Part shown: positions 17,218-24,885 of the stretch, in pieces
Position numbering within the stretch: position 1 is the first letter of the stretch
Layout: every line of letters starts with the position of its first letter
Assembly: GCA_023300545.1 (NCBI GenBank)
Contig: JALZVT010000016.1
Coordinates: 1 to 48,632 of the forward strand
DNA length: 48,632 nt
Direction of reading: 5' to 3'
Source: Pseudomonadales bacterium
Lineage (GTDB): Bacteria; Pseudomonadota; Gammaproteobacteria; Pseudomonadales; Azotimanducaceae
The notes under the pieces: generated by a model
What the model was told of the DNA's origin: nothing
What the model saw: the letters and a program-made list of their open reading frames with translations, nothing else
Databases searched by the model: none
Position numbers and translations under genes: made by a program

Positions 17218-17682
17218 ATGCCTCAATATAACATTCCCTCCAAAGCAGATTTGCTCGATACCTTAACGATGCTGGTTGGCGATGACGCACAGGTTAAGCC
17301 GGGTGACACTACGGCGCTCGAGAATTTCAGTCATTTGGCGCAGTTTGTTGACGATGATGACGTACTGGTTGGCGCGTGTCTGGCTGACCTGCCTTTGTGC
17401 GCAGCGATGGGCGCTTCGCTCTCAATGATTGGCCCTGCTGCTGTGGAAGATATGGTTGCAGAAAAAGCGCTGACAGATACCGTCGTATCAAACCTGTATG
17501 AGGTGATGAACATCATGTCAAGCTTGTTGATGTCTGATCGCTCGCCACATCTACGACTAACTACCGTTGCTGCGTGCGACGATGTGCTGTCCGAACTGAC
17601 GTTTGATGGTTTTGAGCGAGTCGACTTTAGCGTGGAAGCCGGGAAATATGGAACTGGAGAGATGAGCTTTCTAGTCAACTAG
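17218..17682 (+). CDS. Putative CheC/CheX-like chemotaxis phosphatase
   Basis: A soluble protein of 154 residues that I do not recognise with certainty. Its second half contains SNLYEVMNIMSSLLM, which fits the S/D-xxx-E-xx-N motif of the CheC/CheX/FliY CheY-phosphatases, whose Glu and Asn position the attacking water. The preceding hydrophobic segment (VGACLADLPLCAAMGASLSMI) would be a beta-strand and helix of that fold. The usual proline about 22 residues after the motif is not in place (a proline occurs 12 residues after). The first 40 residues have no clear relative. It lies four bases after cheY, so the two are probably translated together, which supports a role acting on that CheY. It could instead be an unrelated small che-associated protein. 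Confidence 0.6.
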   Translation: MPQYNIPSKADLLDTLTMLVGDDAQVKPGDTTALENFSHLAQFVDDDDVLVGACLADLPLCAAMGASLSMIGPAAVEDMVAEKALTDTVVSNLYEVMNIMSSLLMSDRSPHLRLTTVAACDDVLSELTFDGFERVDFSVEAGKYGTGEMSFLVN

Positions 17683-17689
17683 TCAGCTT

Positions 17690-18532
17690 TCAAAACAGTT
17701 CTAGCATGTCAACAGCTTCGTGCTGAGCCTCTTCCAGAAGCGCATCATCGTTAGAACTGGTTAATGACAAAATCGAATTAGCCTGTTCAAGCGTTAGTTG
17801 CATGGCAGGCGTCAACTCCGAATCGTCTGAAGTACCTAATGATTCGACAATATTGGCCCACGCAACCACCGCCACCGCTTCCCGGTGTTGCTCAGCGGCT
17901 TCTGGTTCATGGTGATGCCGAATTGTCTCTATCACAATACTGGGTAGCTTCCAGAGTTCAGCGAGCTGTGACCCCAACTCTGTGTGATTGAAACCAAGCA
18001 TCTGAGATTCTGCAGAGAGCAGGCTAATATCATCATCGATAATCGAAATATCGAGGGCGCGAATCATCTCGTCGCCGCACAGGCTGAATTGAATTGGCAA
18101 GGCGAGGTCATGCAGCAACCCTGCGACAAATATACCACTGTCACTTAGCTTGCAAGCTCGCGCCTTCTTTCTCGCCAAAACAGCGGTGGTAACGCTATGA
18201 CTCCAGTAACTGCTGCTCCGCAACAGATCTGTCTCCATTTTGCTAAATTCTTTCGCTGTCGCCAAAACGATTGCCAATTGCCCGACTTCTTTAAACCCTA
18301 GACGTGAAATAGCAATGTCTATTGACGTGACTTCAGTCCCTCTCGAATAAGTTGGGCTATTTGCTAGACGCAGAAGCGTACTAACAAAGGTCGGATCCAC
18401 CTGTGCCAAATTAACAAGCTCCTCTAGCGACGTACCCTCGAGCTGCGTGAGCTCGTAAATTCGTAGAGCAGAGGGAGGAAGGCGTAGAGCGGCCTCCGCC
18501 TTAGCGAGCGTCGTTGTCAGATTCTCTGACAT
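17690..18532 (-). CDS. HDOD domain protein
   Basis: A cytoplasmic HDOD-domain protein of 280 residues. HDOD is a variant of the HD phosphohydrolase fold seen in bacterial signalling proteins, often without the full metal-binding set. The region LRLPPSALRIYELTQ, then VDPTFVSTLLRLANSP and IDIAISRLGFKEV, is the classic HDOD start. LLHDLALP, HTELGSQLAELWKLP and IRHHHEPE carry His/Asp residues, so activity is not excluded. ATG 18532 is favoured over ATG 18541 because an AAGGA sits nine bases before it and abuts the other. The gene is convergent with the cheY pair (7-base gap) and divergent from the main che operon. A role in tuning chemotaxis or motility is inferred from position only. Confidence 0.88.
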   Translation of the reverse strand: MSENLTTTLAKAEAALRLPPSALRIYELTQLEGTSLEELVNLAQVDPTFVSTLLRLANSPTYSRGTEVTSIDIAISRLGFKEVGQLAIVLATAKEFSKMETDLLRSSSYWSHSVTTAVLARKKARACKLSDSGIFVAGLLHDLALPIQFSLCGDEMIRALDISIIDDDISLLSAESQMLGFNHTELGSQLAELWKLPSIVIETIRHHHEPEAAEQHREAVAVVAWANIVESLGTSDDSELTPAMQLTLEQANSILSLTSSNDDALLEEAQHEAVDMLELF

Positions 18533-18627
18533 ATCAGTCATTCCTTGGACATCACGTTCTTAACTCTAGTTCAATTTTTCATACTTATCAGCCTTCGATT
18601 TCTGTGAGCAATATTCTCATTCCGTAC

Positions 18628-18654
18628 TAAGTTTTATGAAGGCTTTGCCGATAC
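18628..18654 (+). promoter_or_regulatory. FliA (sigma-28)-like promoter for the main che operon
   Basis: The sequence is TAAGTTTT, 11 bases, GCCGATAC. The -10 half matches the FliA consensus at 7 of 8 positions and the -35 half at 6 of 8, with exact spacing. It lies 30 bases upstream of the ATG of the operon's first gene at 18685. Confidence 0.75.
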
Positions 18655-18684
18655 ACAGTGTTAGACCACATTACGAGATTACGA

Positions 18685-19047
18685 ATGGCGACAATTCTTA
18701 CAGTTGATGACTCTGCGTCTATGCGTCAGATGTTGGCATTTACCTTGCGTTCTGCGGGCCACGAGGTCGTTGAGGCCTGTGATGGAATCGACGGAATCGC
18801 TAAAGCAAGTGAAAACGCCGTAGACGCAATGATCGTTGACATCAATATGCCAAGAATGGATGGGCTAACAATGATTCGCGAGCTCCGGAATAAGCCCTCC
18901 TATGCGCACACTCCCATGTTGGTCTTAACCACCGAATCCGGAACGGAGAAAAAGCTCGCAGGCCGTGAAGCTGGAGCAACGGGTTGGATGATCAAGCCGT
19001 TTAACCCCGAAAAACTGCTGCAAACACTGCAGCGTGTAATCGACTAG
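18685..19047 (+). CDS. cheY: CheY-like response regulator, first gene of che operon
   Basis: A single receiver domain of 120 residues. ATG 18685 starts ATILTVDDSASMRQ directly before the first strand; an earlier GTG at 18658 would add nine non-conserved residues. The acidic pair is at residues 8-9, Asp52 in IVDINMPRMDG is the phospho-acceptor, Thr82-83 the switch position and Lys104 the invariant lysine in IKPF. It leads an operon ordered cheY-cheA-cheW-STAS-orf114-cheR-cheD-cheB, and cheA follows after 11 bases. Two cheY genes under FliA-like promoters raise the question which one drives the flagellar motor. Confidence 0.93.
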   Translation: MATILTVDDSASMRQMLAFTLRSAGHEVVEACDGIDGIAKASENAVDAMIVDINMPRMDGLTMIRELRNKPSYAHTPMLVLTTESGTEKKLAGREAGATGWMIKPFNPEKLLQTLQRVID

Positions 19048-19058
19048 GAAATAGCCCA

Positions 19059-21089
19059 GTGGATGAAATGGATCTTGAAGAACTCAAGGAAATGTTCCTT
19101 GAGGAGTGCCGCGAGCATGTAGATACCCTGGAGCGTGGCTTTCTTGAAATGAGTCAGGCAGAACAGTCTGTAGACCTACTCAATGAAGTGTTCCGTGCGG
19201 CACACTCAATCAAAGGTGGCGGTGCCACTTTTGGGTTTGCAGACCTTGCAGAACTCACACACCACATGGAAACGCTGCTCGATCAAATGCGCTCTGGCGA
19301 GAAGCCCATTGAAGAAGCAGACGTTGAATTACTTCTTGAAAGTCTCGACGTTGTGCGAGAACTCATGGAATCATTGGGAAATGACGACCATCCACAACGA
19401 CTCATCTTGCAGGAACGATTAGAGAAGGCCGTCGTAAAGTCTGACAATGCAGAAACAGACGAATCGGCCAAAACCGCCCCCACAGAACAGAACGAAACTG
19501 TAGTGGCTGAAAAGCGTAGTTGGTTGATTCACTTTCAACCGAAACTCGAACTGATGCAACGTGGTAATGACCCATTGCTAATGATTCGAGAGTTACAGCG
19601 TATAGGCGAATTGCAGCTTGATATCGACTTTTCAGCACTGCCACCCTGGGAGAATTACGACGCCAAATTATGCTATCTCCCGTGGAATGCCACCTTAACC
19701 ACAAGCACAAGCGAAGACGACATACATGAGATTTTCGAATGGGTTGAATTCGATTGCGACATCACGATCACCGAAGTTTCTGTTGAACCAGAAAACGTTG
19801 AGGATCTGGTTGCGAGTGCAGACTCCGTTCTTCCAGCTACCCTGCCAGCGCCCCAACCACCAAAAAGCTCGAGCCCACCTGCTGCCCAGGCCGCCAAACC
19901 CAAACCGGCTGCCTCCACTGAATCCAGCTCCATTCGCGTGTCCATCGACAAGGTAAACCAACTTATCAATATGGTTGGAGAACTTGTCATAACACAATCG
20001 ATGCTCAGCGGTTTAACCAAAACTGATGAGCCCATAGATCCTGATCAACTAAGAGATCGCCTAGCAGAACTGGAACGGAACACACGCCAGCTACAAGAGA
20101 GCGTAATGCGGGTGCGCATGCTACCCATGTCTACCGGTTTCGCGCGCTTACCTAGACTCGTCCGAGATCTTTCGAAAAAACTCGACAAAACCGTCAATCT
20201 GGTAGTTGAAGGCGCCGAAACCGAAATCGATAAGACTGTCCTCGAACAAATGATGGACCCACTAGTGCACTTGGTACGAAACGCTGTCGACCACGGCCTC
20301 GAAACTCACCAGGAACGGCTTGAGGCAGGTAAGCCAAAAGAGGGAGAACTTAAACTCTCGGCTTACCATAAAAGCAGCTCTGTGATTATCGAAATATCCG
20401 ATGACGGCAAAGGTATTGATGCACAGCGAATTTTGGCTAAAGCCATCGAGCGCGGTATCGTCGACCCAGACGATAATCTGTCTGAAGCGGAAATTCATCG
20501 ACTGATTTTTGCTCCGGGCTTCTCCACTGCCGAGGTAGTCAGCGACGTCTCTGGCCGCGGAGTTGGTATGGACGTAGTGCGACGAAATATACTGGATCTT
20601 GGCGGGCAGGTAGACCTGCACTCTGTATTGGGCACTGGTACATGCGTAACTATTCAGTTACCGCTCACGCTCGCCATTCTTGACGGCCAGCTCATTTCAT
20701 CATCTGGTGAAGTATTTGTTATTCCATTAGCAAGCATTATTGAAACGCTTGAGGTCAGCGTCTGCAATATTTCGTCATTGCCGCGTTCAGGTGCCGTGTT
20801 TGAATTTCGAGACCAATATTTGCCACTGATCTATCTGAAGTCAGAACTAGATCTTCCCGGTGAGGGCTCTGAAGCGCTGATTGTGGTTATCGAATCTAAT
20901 GGTCGACTCTTTGGTATCGCCTTTGACCAGGTTTTGGGTCAACAACAGATCGTTATCAAGGCGCTTGAAGATAACTATCAGGCGGTTCGGGGAATTGCCG
21001 GAGCAACCATAATGAGCGATGGCAGCGTTGCCCTCATCCTTGACCCCGCGGCGCTAGCGCCAGAAGTCCGAGCTAATAGCGCGGCATAG
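19059..21089 (+). CDS. cheA: Chemotaxis histidine kinase CheA
   Basis: The kinase of the chemoreceptor array, 676 residues. The N-terminal Hpt (P1) domain has the phosphorylated His49 in AAHSIKGGG. An acidic linker leads to a P2-like domain (about 145-235) containing QRGNDPLLMIRELQRIGEL, followed by a proline/alanine linker. The dimerisation helices (P3) start near SIRVSIDKVNQLINMVGEL. The ATP-binding P4 domain has HLVRNAVDHGLE, DDGKGID and SGRGVGMDVV. A CheW-like P5 domain begins near PLTLAILDGQLI and ends the protein. The start is GTG 19059, eight bases after AGGAA; ATG 19068 is an alternative. It is the only cheA in the window, so it may serve both receptor systems. Confidence 0.97.
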   Translation: MDEMDLEELKEMFLEECREHVDTLERGFLEMSQAEQSVDLLNEVFRAAHSIKGGGATFGFADLAELTHHMETLLDQMRSGEKPIEEADVELLLESLDVVRELMESLGNDDHPQRLILQERLEKAVVKSDNAETDESAKTAPTEQNETVVAEKRSWLIHFQPKLELMQRGNDPLLMIRELQRIGELQLDIDFSALPPWENYDAKLCYLPWNATLTTSTSEDDIHEIFEWVEFDCDITITEVSVEPENVEDLVASADSVLPATLPAPQPPKSSSPPAAQAAKPKPAASTESSSIRVSIDKVNQLINMVGELVITQSMLSGLTKTDEPIDPDQLRDRLAELERNTRQLQESVMRVRMLPMSTGFARLPRLVRDLSKKLDKTVNLVVEGAETEIDKTVLEQMMDPLVHLVRNAVDHGLETHQERLEAGKPKEGELKLSAYHKSSSVIIEISDDGKGIDAQRILAKAIERGIVDPDDNLSEAEIHRLIFAPGFSTAEVVSDVSGRGVGMDVVRRNILDLGGQVDLHSVLGTGTCVTIQLPLTLAILDGQLISSSGEVFVIPLASIIETLEVSVCNISSLPRSGAVFEFRDQYLPLIYLKSELDLPGEGSEALIVVIESNGRLFGIAFDQVLGQQQIVIKALEDNYQAVRGIAGATIMSDGSVALILDPAALAPEVRANSAA

Positions 21090-21108
21090 TAAAAAACTGG
21101 AGTACGTG

Positions 21109-21621
21109 ATGCAAGCAAACACACAAGATTCGGCTGCGGTTGAAAATTCAGCGCAGTACCTAACATTCGTGCTTGATTCAGAAGAATACGCGATCGACAT
21201 TCTTCGTGTTCAAGAAATCAAGAGTTGGAGCCCGGTAACCCACGTACCTCGGTCGCCAGAACATATGCTGGGTGTGATAAATCTGCGGGGCGCGATCGTC
21301 CCGGTTATCGACCTCCGCCGACGCTTTAGCTGTGACGTCAAAGAGTTCACCAACAAAACTGCCGTTGTCATCGTTCGCGCCGAACGTGACAAAAGCGAGA
21401 AAGTAATGGGACTTGTCGTGGACCGCGTATCCGAAGTCTATCACTTTTCAAATGAACAGATACAACCAAGTGCGGGTATCACCTCGGGTATCGACGCAGA
21501 CTTCATCTACGGCCTGGCACAGGCTGAAGAAAAACTGGTCATTGTTCTAAATCTCGACAAAATCGTTGACTCCGACCTCCCTGAGAACCTTGAACCAGAG
21601 GAGGCGAGCAATGACCAATGA
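21109..21621 (+). CDS. cheW: Chemotaxis coupling protein CheW
   Basis: The adaptor linking chemoreceptors to CheA, 170 residues with a single CheW domain: QYLTFVLDSEEYAIDILRV, then VPRSPEHMLGVINLRGAIVPVIDLRRRF with the conserved Arg-Gly, and GLVVDRVSEV. ATG 21109 is chosen over the adjoining GTG 21106 because GGAG is six bases upstream of it. It follows cheA by 19 bases and overlaps the STAS gene by 11 bases, showing tight translational linkage. Confidence 0.95.
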   Translation: MQANTQDSAAVENSAQYLTFVLDSEEYAIDILRVQEIKSWSPVTHVPRSPEHMLGVINLRGAIVPVIDLRRRFSCDVKEFTNKTAVVIVRAERDKSEKVMGLVVDRVSEVYHFSNEQIQPSAGITSGIDADFIYGLAQAEEKLVIVLNLDKIVDSDLPENLEPEEASNDQ

Positions 21622-21889
21622 AGCTCTGACACTACCGGAAATATTCAAAATTGACGCAGTGACATCTGTTCACGAGCAACTAGATGCCCTTTTGTCTAAT
21701 GAAAGCCCCTTAGAGGTCTCTGGAGAATCAGTAACTTCCGTTGATTTCTGCGCCCTGCAACTGTTAGCCGCGACACAGGCGACGCTGGTACAACAAGGCA
21801 CTTCAATCGTATGGCAAGATATTAGCGAGGCGTTGCGAGACGCCATTGAGCTGGCATCGATGACGGATCTACTCGGAGTTTCTAAGTGA
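21611..21889 (+). CDS. STAS-domain protein in che operon
   Basis: A small cytoplasmic protein of 92 residues built as one STAS domain, the fold of anti-sigma-factor antagonists and of MlaB. The start ATG at 21611 has GAGG upstream, inside the end of cheW. The strand-helix VTSVDFCALQLLAA corresponds to the regulatory loop. Where SpoIIAA-type proteins have a phosphorylated Ser/Thr after the Asp, this one has Phe-Cys (Asp45-Phe46-Cys47), so classical serine phosphorylation looks unlikely. It overlaps both neighbours (cheW before, the 114-residue gene after). It could compete for a signalling partner or sit in the array as a structural piece; the role is unknown. Confidence 0.85.
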   Translation: MTNEALTLPEIFKIDAVTSVHEQLDALLSNESPLEVSGESVTSVDFCALQLLAATQATLVQQGTSIVWQDISEALRDAIELASMTDLLGVSK

Positions 21890-22230
21890 TCGAAGGCCTA
21901 GTTCCACGTATCTCAAAGCAGCTACTCGAGCGTATCAATGCAGTTGTTGCTCAAGAAGAAGAATCTCATAGAGAGCTCGCTACGGTGGTTGGAGAGGTAC
22001 TAGCTGCGAGCGAATCAACGCTCGATCCTGAATTGATGGGCCGCTATATAAAATGTATGCAATCATTTGACCAAATGCGCCAACGCATTGAGTTTTTGGC
22101 CAACACTACAAAATTACTAGCTGACCATCCGGAAGGCGACCTAAGTAAACTACTTGTACCAGTCGGCAAATCCGCTCCTGTGCGAGAAGACGGGACGTGG
22201 CTTACCGAATTGATAGAGCAGGGAAACTGA
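21886..22230 (+). CDS. Small che-operon protein of unknown function
   Basis: A protein of 114 residues, largely helical and acidic, that I do not recognise. It begins at a GTG overlapping the STAS stop codon (GTGA), so its translation is coupled. The helix MQSFDQMRQRIEFL includes Asp-x3-Gln, the spacing of the catalytic Asp143/Gln147 in E. coli CheZ, and the DQMRQRIE run resembles helices found in CheZ-like helical proteins. The protein is far shorter than CheZ (about 214 residues) and lacks an obvious CheY-binding tail. The last 30 residues (LLVPVGKSAPVREDGTWLTE) look extended. It lies between the STAS gene and cheR. It may be a phosphatase or an array accessory protein. Confidence 0.75.
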   Translation: MIEGLVPRISKQLLERINAVVAQEEESHRELATVVGEVLAASESTLDPELMGRYIKCMQSFDQMRQRIEFLANTTKLLADHPEGDLSKLLVPVGKSAPVREDGTWLTELIEQGN

Positions 22231-22232
22231 AT

Positions 22233-23090
22233 ATGAAAACCCAGCTCGCGAATCAAGGGCCGACATCCGTTCCCGAAAAGTTCGAAGAATATCAGTTAAC
22301 TGAGTTTCTCGAACTTGGCCACAAACTCACAGGTATTCAACTTGACGAAAGCAAGCGCTCGATGCTCTACGCAAGGCTCACGCGGCGTCTTCGAGCACTG
22401 AGACTAAGCACCTTCGATGAGTACCTTGCGCTGCTAAAAAGCGGTAATCCTGAAGAAATTGAAACCTTTACGAATGTGGTCACCACTAATCTCACATACT
22501 TTTTTCGCGAGCCACATCACTTTGAGTATTTGCGCGACAACGTTGTTCCCGCGCTCATACCTCCTGGCAAAATCGCTGAGCCTATTAGAGTCTGGTCCGC
22601 AGGCTGTTCTTCTGGCGAAGAACCCTACTCTATCGCCATGGCAATGCTCGAAAATCCATCATGCAAGCCAGGCAGCTTTCGAATTTTGTGCACCGACCTG
22701 AATACAGAGATGATTCTAGACACAAAAAACGGAGAATATCGGGAAGACAGTGTGCGTGGTCTAAGTAGCGAACGCTCCAGCAAGTGGTTTGAAGCGCCTG
22801 CAAATGGAAAGATACTCGCGAAGCAAGAGCTAAGGGAAGCACTCATCTGCAAAAAACTGAATATTTTCGACTCTTGGCCCATTAGAGCCGGCGTGCACAT
22901 CATATTTTGTCGAAATCTTTTAATCTATTTTAGCCCCGATCAGCAAACGAAAATTGTCACTGGTTTCGCTAAGCTTCAAAGAGCAGGCGGCTATTTGTTT
23001 CTTGGCCATTCGGAAGCAGTAAAAGATGTCGACAAATACTACAAAAGAATCGGTAACACGATATTTCAGCGCACCTCGACAAAAGTATGA
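22233..23090 (+). CDS. cheR: Chemoreceptor methyltransferase CheR
   Basis: CheR methylates glutamates of chemoreceptors with S-adenosylmethionine. The protein is 285 residues. ATG 22233 is chosen three bases after the preceding stop; the frame runs further upstream inside the previous gene. The N-terminal helical domain contains SKRSMLYARLTRRLRALRL and the substrate-proximal NLTYFFREPHHFEYL. The SAM site is VWSAGCSSGEEPYSIAM. IIFCRNLLIYF and GYLFLGHSEAV mark the C-terminal part. The beta-subdomain loop, which in E. coli CheR binds the receptor pentapeptide, should recognise the MWEDF tail of the receptor at 14351-16675. Its stop codon overlaps the cheD start. Confidence 0.96.
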   Translation: MKTQLANQGPTSVPEKFEEYQLTEFLELGHKLTGIQLDESKRSMLYARLTRRLRALRLSTFDEYLALLKSGNPEEIETFTNVVTTNLTYFFREPHHFEYLRDNVVPALIPPGKIAEPIRVWSAGCSSGEEPYSIAMAMLENPSCKPGSFRILCTDLNTEMILDTKNGEYREDSVRGLSSERSSKWFEAPANGKILAKQELREALICKKLNIFDSWPIRAGVHIIFCRNLLIYFSPDQQTKIVTGFAKLQRAGGYLFLGHSEAVKDVDKYYKRIGNTIFQRTSTKV

Positions 23091-23701
23091 TGGGAGACGG
23101 ACCAACAAGTAGCGGTAACGCTACCATTGTACAAAAGGCCGATGGTACAAGCTTAGCCAAAGTTGCGCCTGGCGATTATTTTGTCTCGACTAAAGCGGTA
23201 CAAATTGTGACTGTTCTTGGTTCTTGCGTCGCAGCATGCATCAGAGATCCGTTCGCTGGGGTCGGTGGTATGAATCATTTCATGCTCCCAATGGGCGATG
23301 CAGATCGCGCTGACTCTTGGGGAGGTGGTGCTAGCGCGGCAAATCGTTTCGGCAACTTTGCTATGGAAAATCTTATCAACACAATCATAAAAATGGGCGG
23401 CACTCGAACAAACTTCGAAGTCAAGTTGTTTGGCGGCGGTAAAATACTCGACATCAGCGCCGATGTTGGTGCAACTAATGTTGATTTCGCAATGCGCTAT
23501 CTCGCGACCGAAAACATCCCCATCACCAGCCACGACGTTGGTCATGATTACGCAAGGAAAGTTCTCTATGAACCGAAAACAGGAAGAGCGCGAATGAAGA
23601 AACTTCGGGATGTTTATACAGGTTACGTTGTGAAAAGTGAGAAAAAGATGCTTCAAAATGTTGTCGCTACACCCACCGAAGGCAGCATCGAGCTTTTCTA
23701 A
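23087..23701 (+). CDS. cheD: Chemoreceptor glutamine deamidase CheD
   Basis: CheD deamidates receptor glutamines to glutamates and in some bacteria teams with CheC. The protein is 204 residues. The catalytic Cys47 (VTVLGSCVAAC) and His64 (GGMNHFMLP) are 17 residues apart, the same spacing as in Thermotoga CheD. KLFGGGKIL and the conserved Thr/Asn region ATNVDFAMRYL are present. The start ATG overlaps the cheR stop, and its own stop overlaps the A of the cheB ATG. An extra N-terminal segment of about 25 residues rich in Gly/Thr is not conserved. Confidence 0.95.
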   Translation: MMGDGPTSSGNATIVQKADGTSLAKVAPGDYFVSTKAVQIVTVLGSCVAACIRDPFAGVGGMNHFMLPMGDADRADSWGGGASAANRFGNFAMENLINTIIKMGGTRTNFEVKLFGGGKILDISADVGATNVDFAMRYLATENIPITSHDVGHDYARKVLYEPKTGRARMKKLRDVYTGYVVKSEKKMLQNVVATPTEGSIELF

Positions 23702-24777
23702 TGGCAACTATAGTAAGAGTACTTATCGTTGACGACTCGAAAGCAATGTGCAAATTTCTTTCGGAGATCATGTCTAAAGACCCTGAAATTGAGGTAGTTG
23801 GTTACGCGCTTGATCCATTTGAAGCCCGCTCCATGATCAAGACTATGCAGCCTGACGTCATTACTCTCGACGTCGAAATGCCTAGAATGGATGGCATTAC
23901 CTTTCTCAAAAATTTGATGCGCTTGCGGCCAATGCCAGTTGTCATGTTGTCATCACTCACCGCTGCCGGGGCGGCGGTCACCCTTGAGGCTCTCAGCATC
24001 GGCGCTGTAGATTTCCTAGTTAAACGCCACCCCGGAAGCAGCTCTGATTATGAAAACTACGTTCAAGACATCAACCAACGAGTAAAGAATGCGGGTCGAA
24101 CTAAGGTAGCTCAGAACCGCTCTACAAAGAAACCCTTCAAAGCAAAGCCAGAATTTGGTGCTTGGCAGGCGCAATTACAAGAACAGCGCCCGCTCAGCAA
24201 AGACTTACGTCGAGTCGTCGCTATAGGATCCTCAACAGGGGGGCCGGAAGCCGTTCGAGAAGTATTGGAGAATCTCTACCTACCCGACTGTAGTTTGGTG
24301 CTTACTCAGCATATGCCAGCCAATTTCATGGCTCCTTTTGCCGAGCGACTCGACTCGCTGTCACGCTTTCGCGTGATGGAAGCACAGGACAACCAACCTC
24401 TCGAACCAGGGTCCTGTTACGTTGCTCCTGGTGATCACCATCTTAGCTTTAAGGGGCGTGATTCCAGCTTGAGAATGCACGTAAGCCCTGGAGAACTTTG
24501 TTCCGGTCACCGACCTTCAGTTGACGTTATGTTTAGCTCGTTAGCCAAGTGTGCGGGAAAGTCATCTGTGGGCTTGTTGTTGACTGGCATGGGCAAAGAT
24601 GGAGCCAATGGCATGCTCCACCTTCGCGATGCCGGGGCACTGAATCTCGTTCAAGACAAGCACACCAGCGCCGTTTGGGGTATGCCCGGCAGCGCCGTAG
24701 CACTCGATGCCGCGCACGGCATCTTAGGTCTTCATGACATAGCACCGACAATCGAGTCGCTATTGGAAGTTAGCTAA
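23701..24777 (+). CDS. cheB: Chemoreceptor methylesterase CheB
   Basis: A two-domain protein of 358 residues. The receiver has the acidic pair at 11-12, phospho-Asp57 in VITLDVEMPRMDG and Lys108. A linker with basic residues leads to the methylesterase domain. The catalytic triad is visible with E. coli spacing: Ser178 in AIGSSTGGPEA, His204 in TQHMPANFM and Asp300 in TGMGKDGANGM. Phosphorylation by CheA would activate removal of receptor methyl groups, balancing CheR. It ends the operon. Its start overlaps the cheD stop by one base. Confidence 0.97.
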   Translation: MATIVRVLIVDDSKAMCKFLSEIMSKDPEIEVVGYALDPFEARSMIKTMQPDVITLDVEMPRMDGITFLKNLMRLRPMPVVMLSSLTAAGAAVTLEALSIGAVDFLVKRHPGSSSDYENYVQDINQRVKNAGRTKVAQNRSTKKPFKAKPEFGAWQAQLQEQRPLSKDLRRVVAIGSSTGGPEAVREVLENLYLPDCSLVLTQHMPANFMAPFAERLDSLSRFRVMEAQDNQPLEPGSCYVAPGDHHLSFKGRDSSLRMHVSPGELCSGHRPSVDVMFSSLAKCAGKSSVGLLLTGMGKDGANGMLHLRDAGALNLVQDKHTSAVWGMPGSAVALDAAHGILGLHDIAPTIESLLEVS

Positions 24778-24852
24778 CGGCGCACCCCGAAGCGGGAACT
24801 TCCCAAGCACTCAACCCACTACTCAGGCGTTCTAGCACTCTGCACCTTTAGC

Positions 24853-24870
24853 GGCCAAGTAATCTTGGCC
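24853..24870. terminator. Inverted repeat between convergent operons
   Basis: GGCCAAG-TAAT-CTTGGCC forms a perfect 7-pair stem with a 4-base loop, between the cheB stop (24777) and the triple-CheW stop (24886). Neither side is followed by a clear T-run, so it is only a possible, weak or Rho-assisted bidirectional terminator. Confidence 0.35.
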
Positions 24871-24885
24871 ATGGTGAGGTTAAAG

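Noticed and set aside
18570-18625. FliA-like promoter for the HDOD gene on the minus strand
   Set aside because: GCTGATAA is a good -10 match, but the sequence 11 bases upstream (TTGCTCAC) does not match the -35 element.
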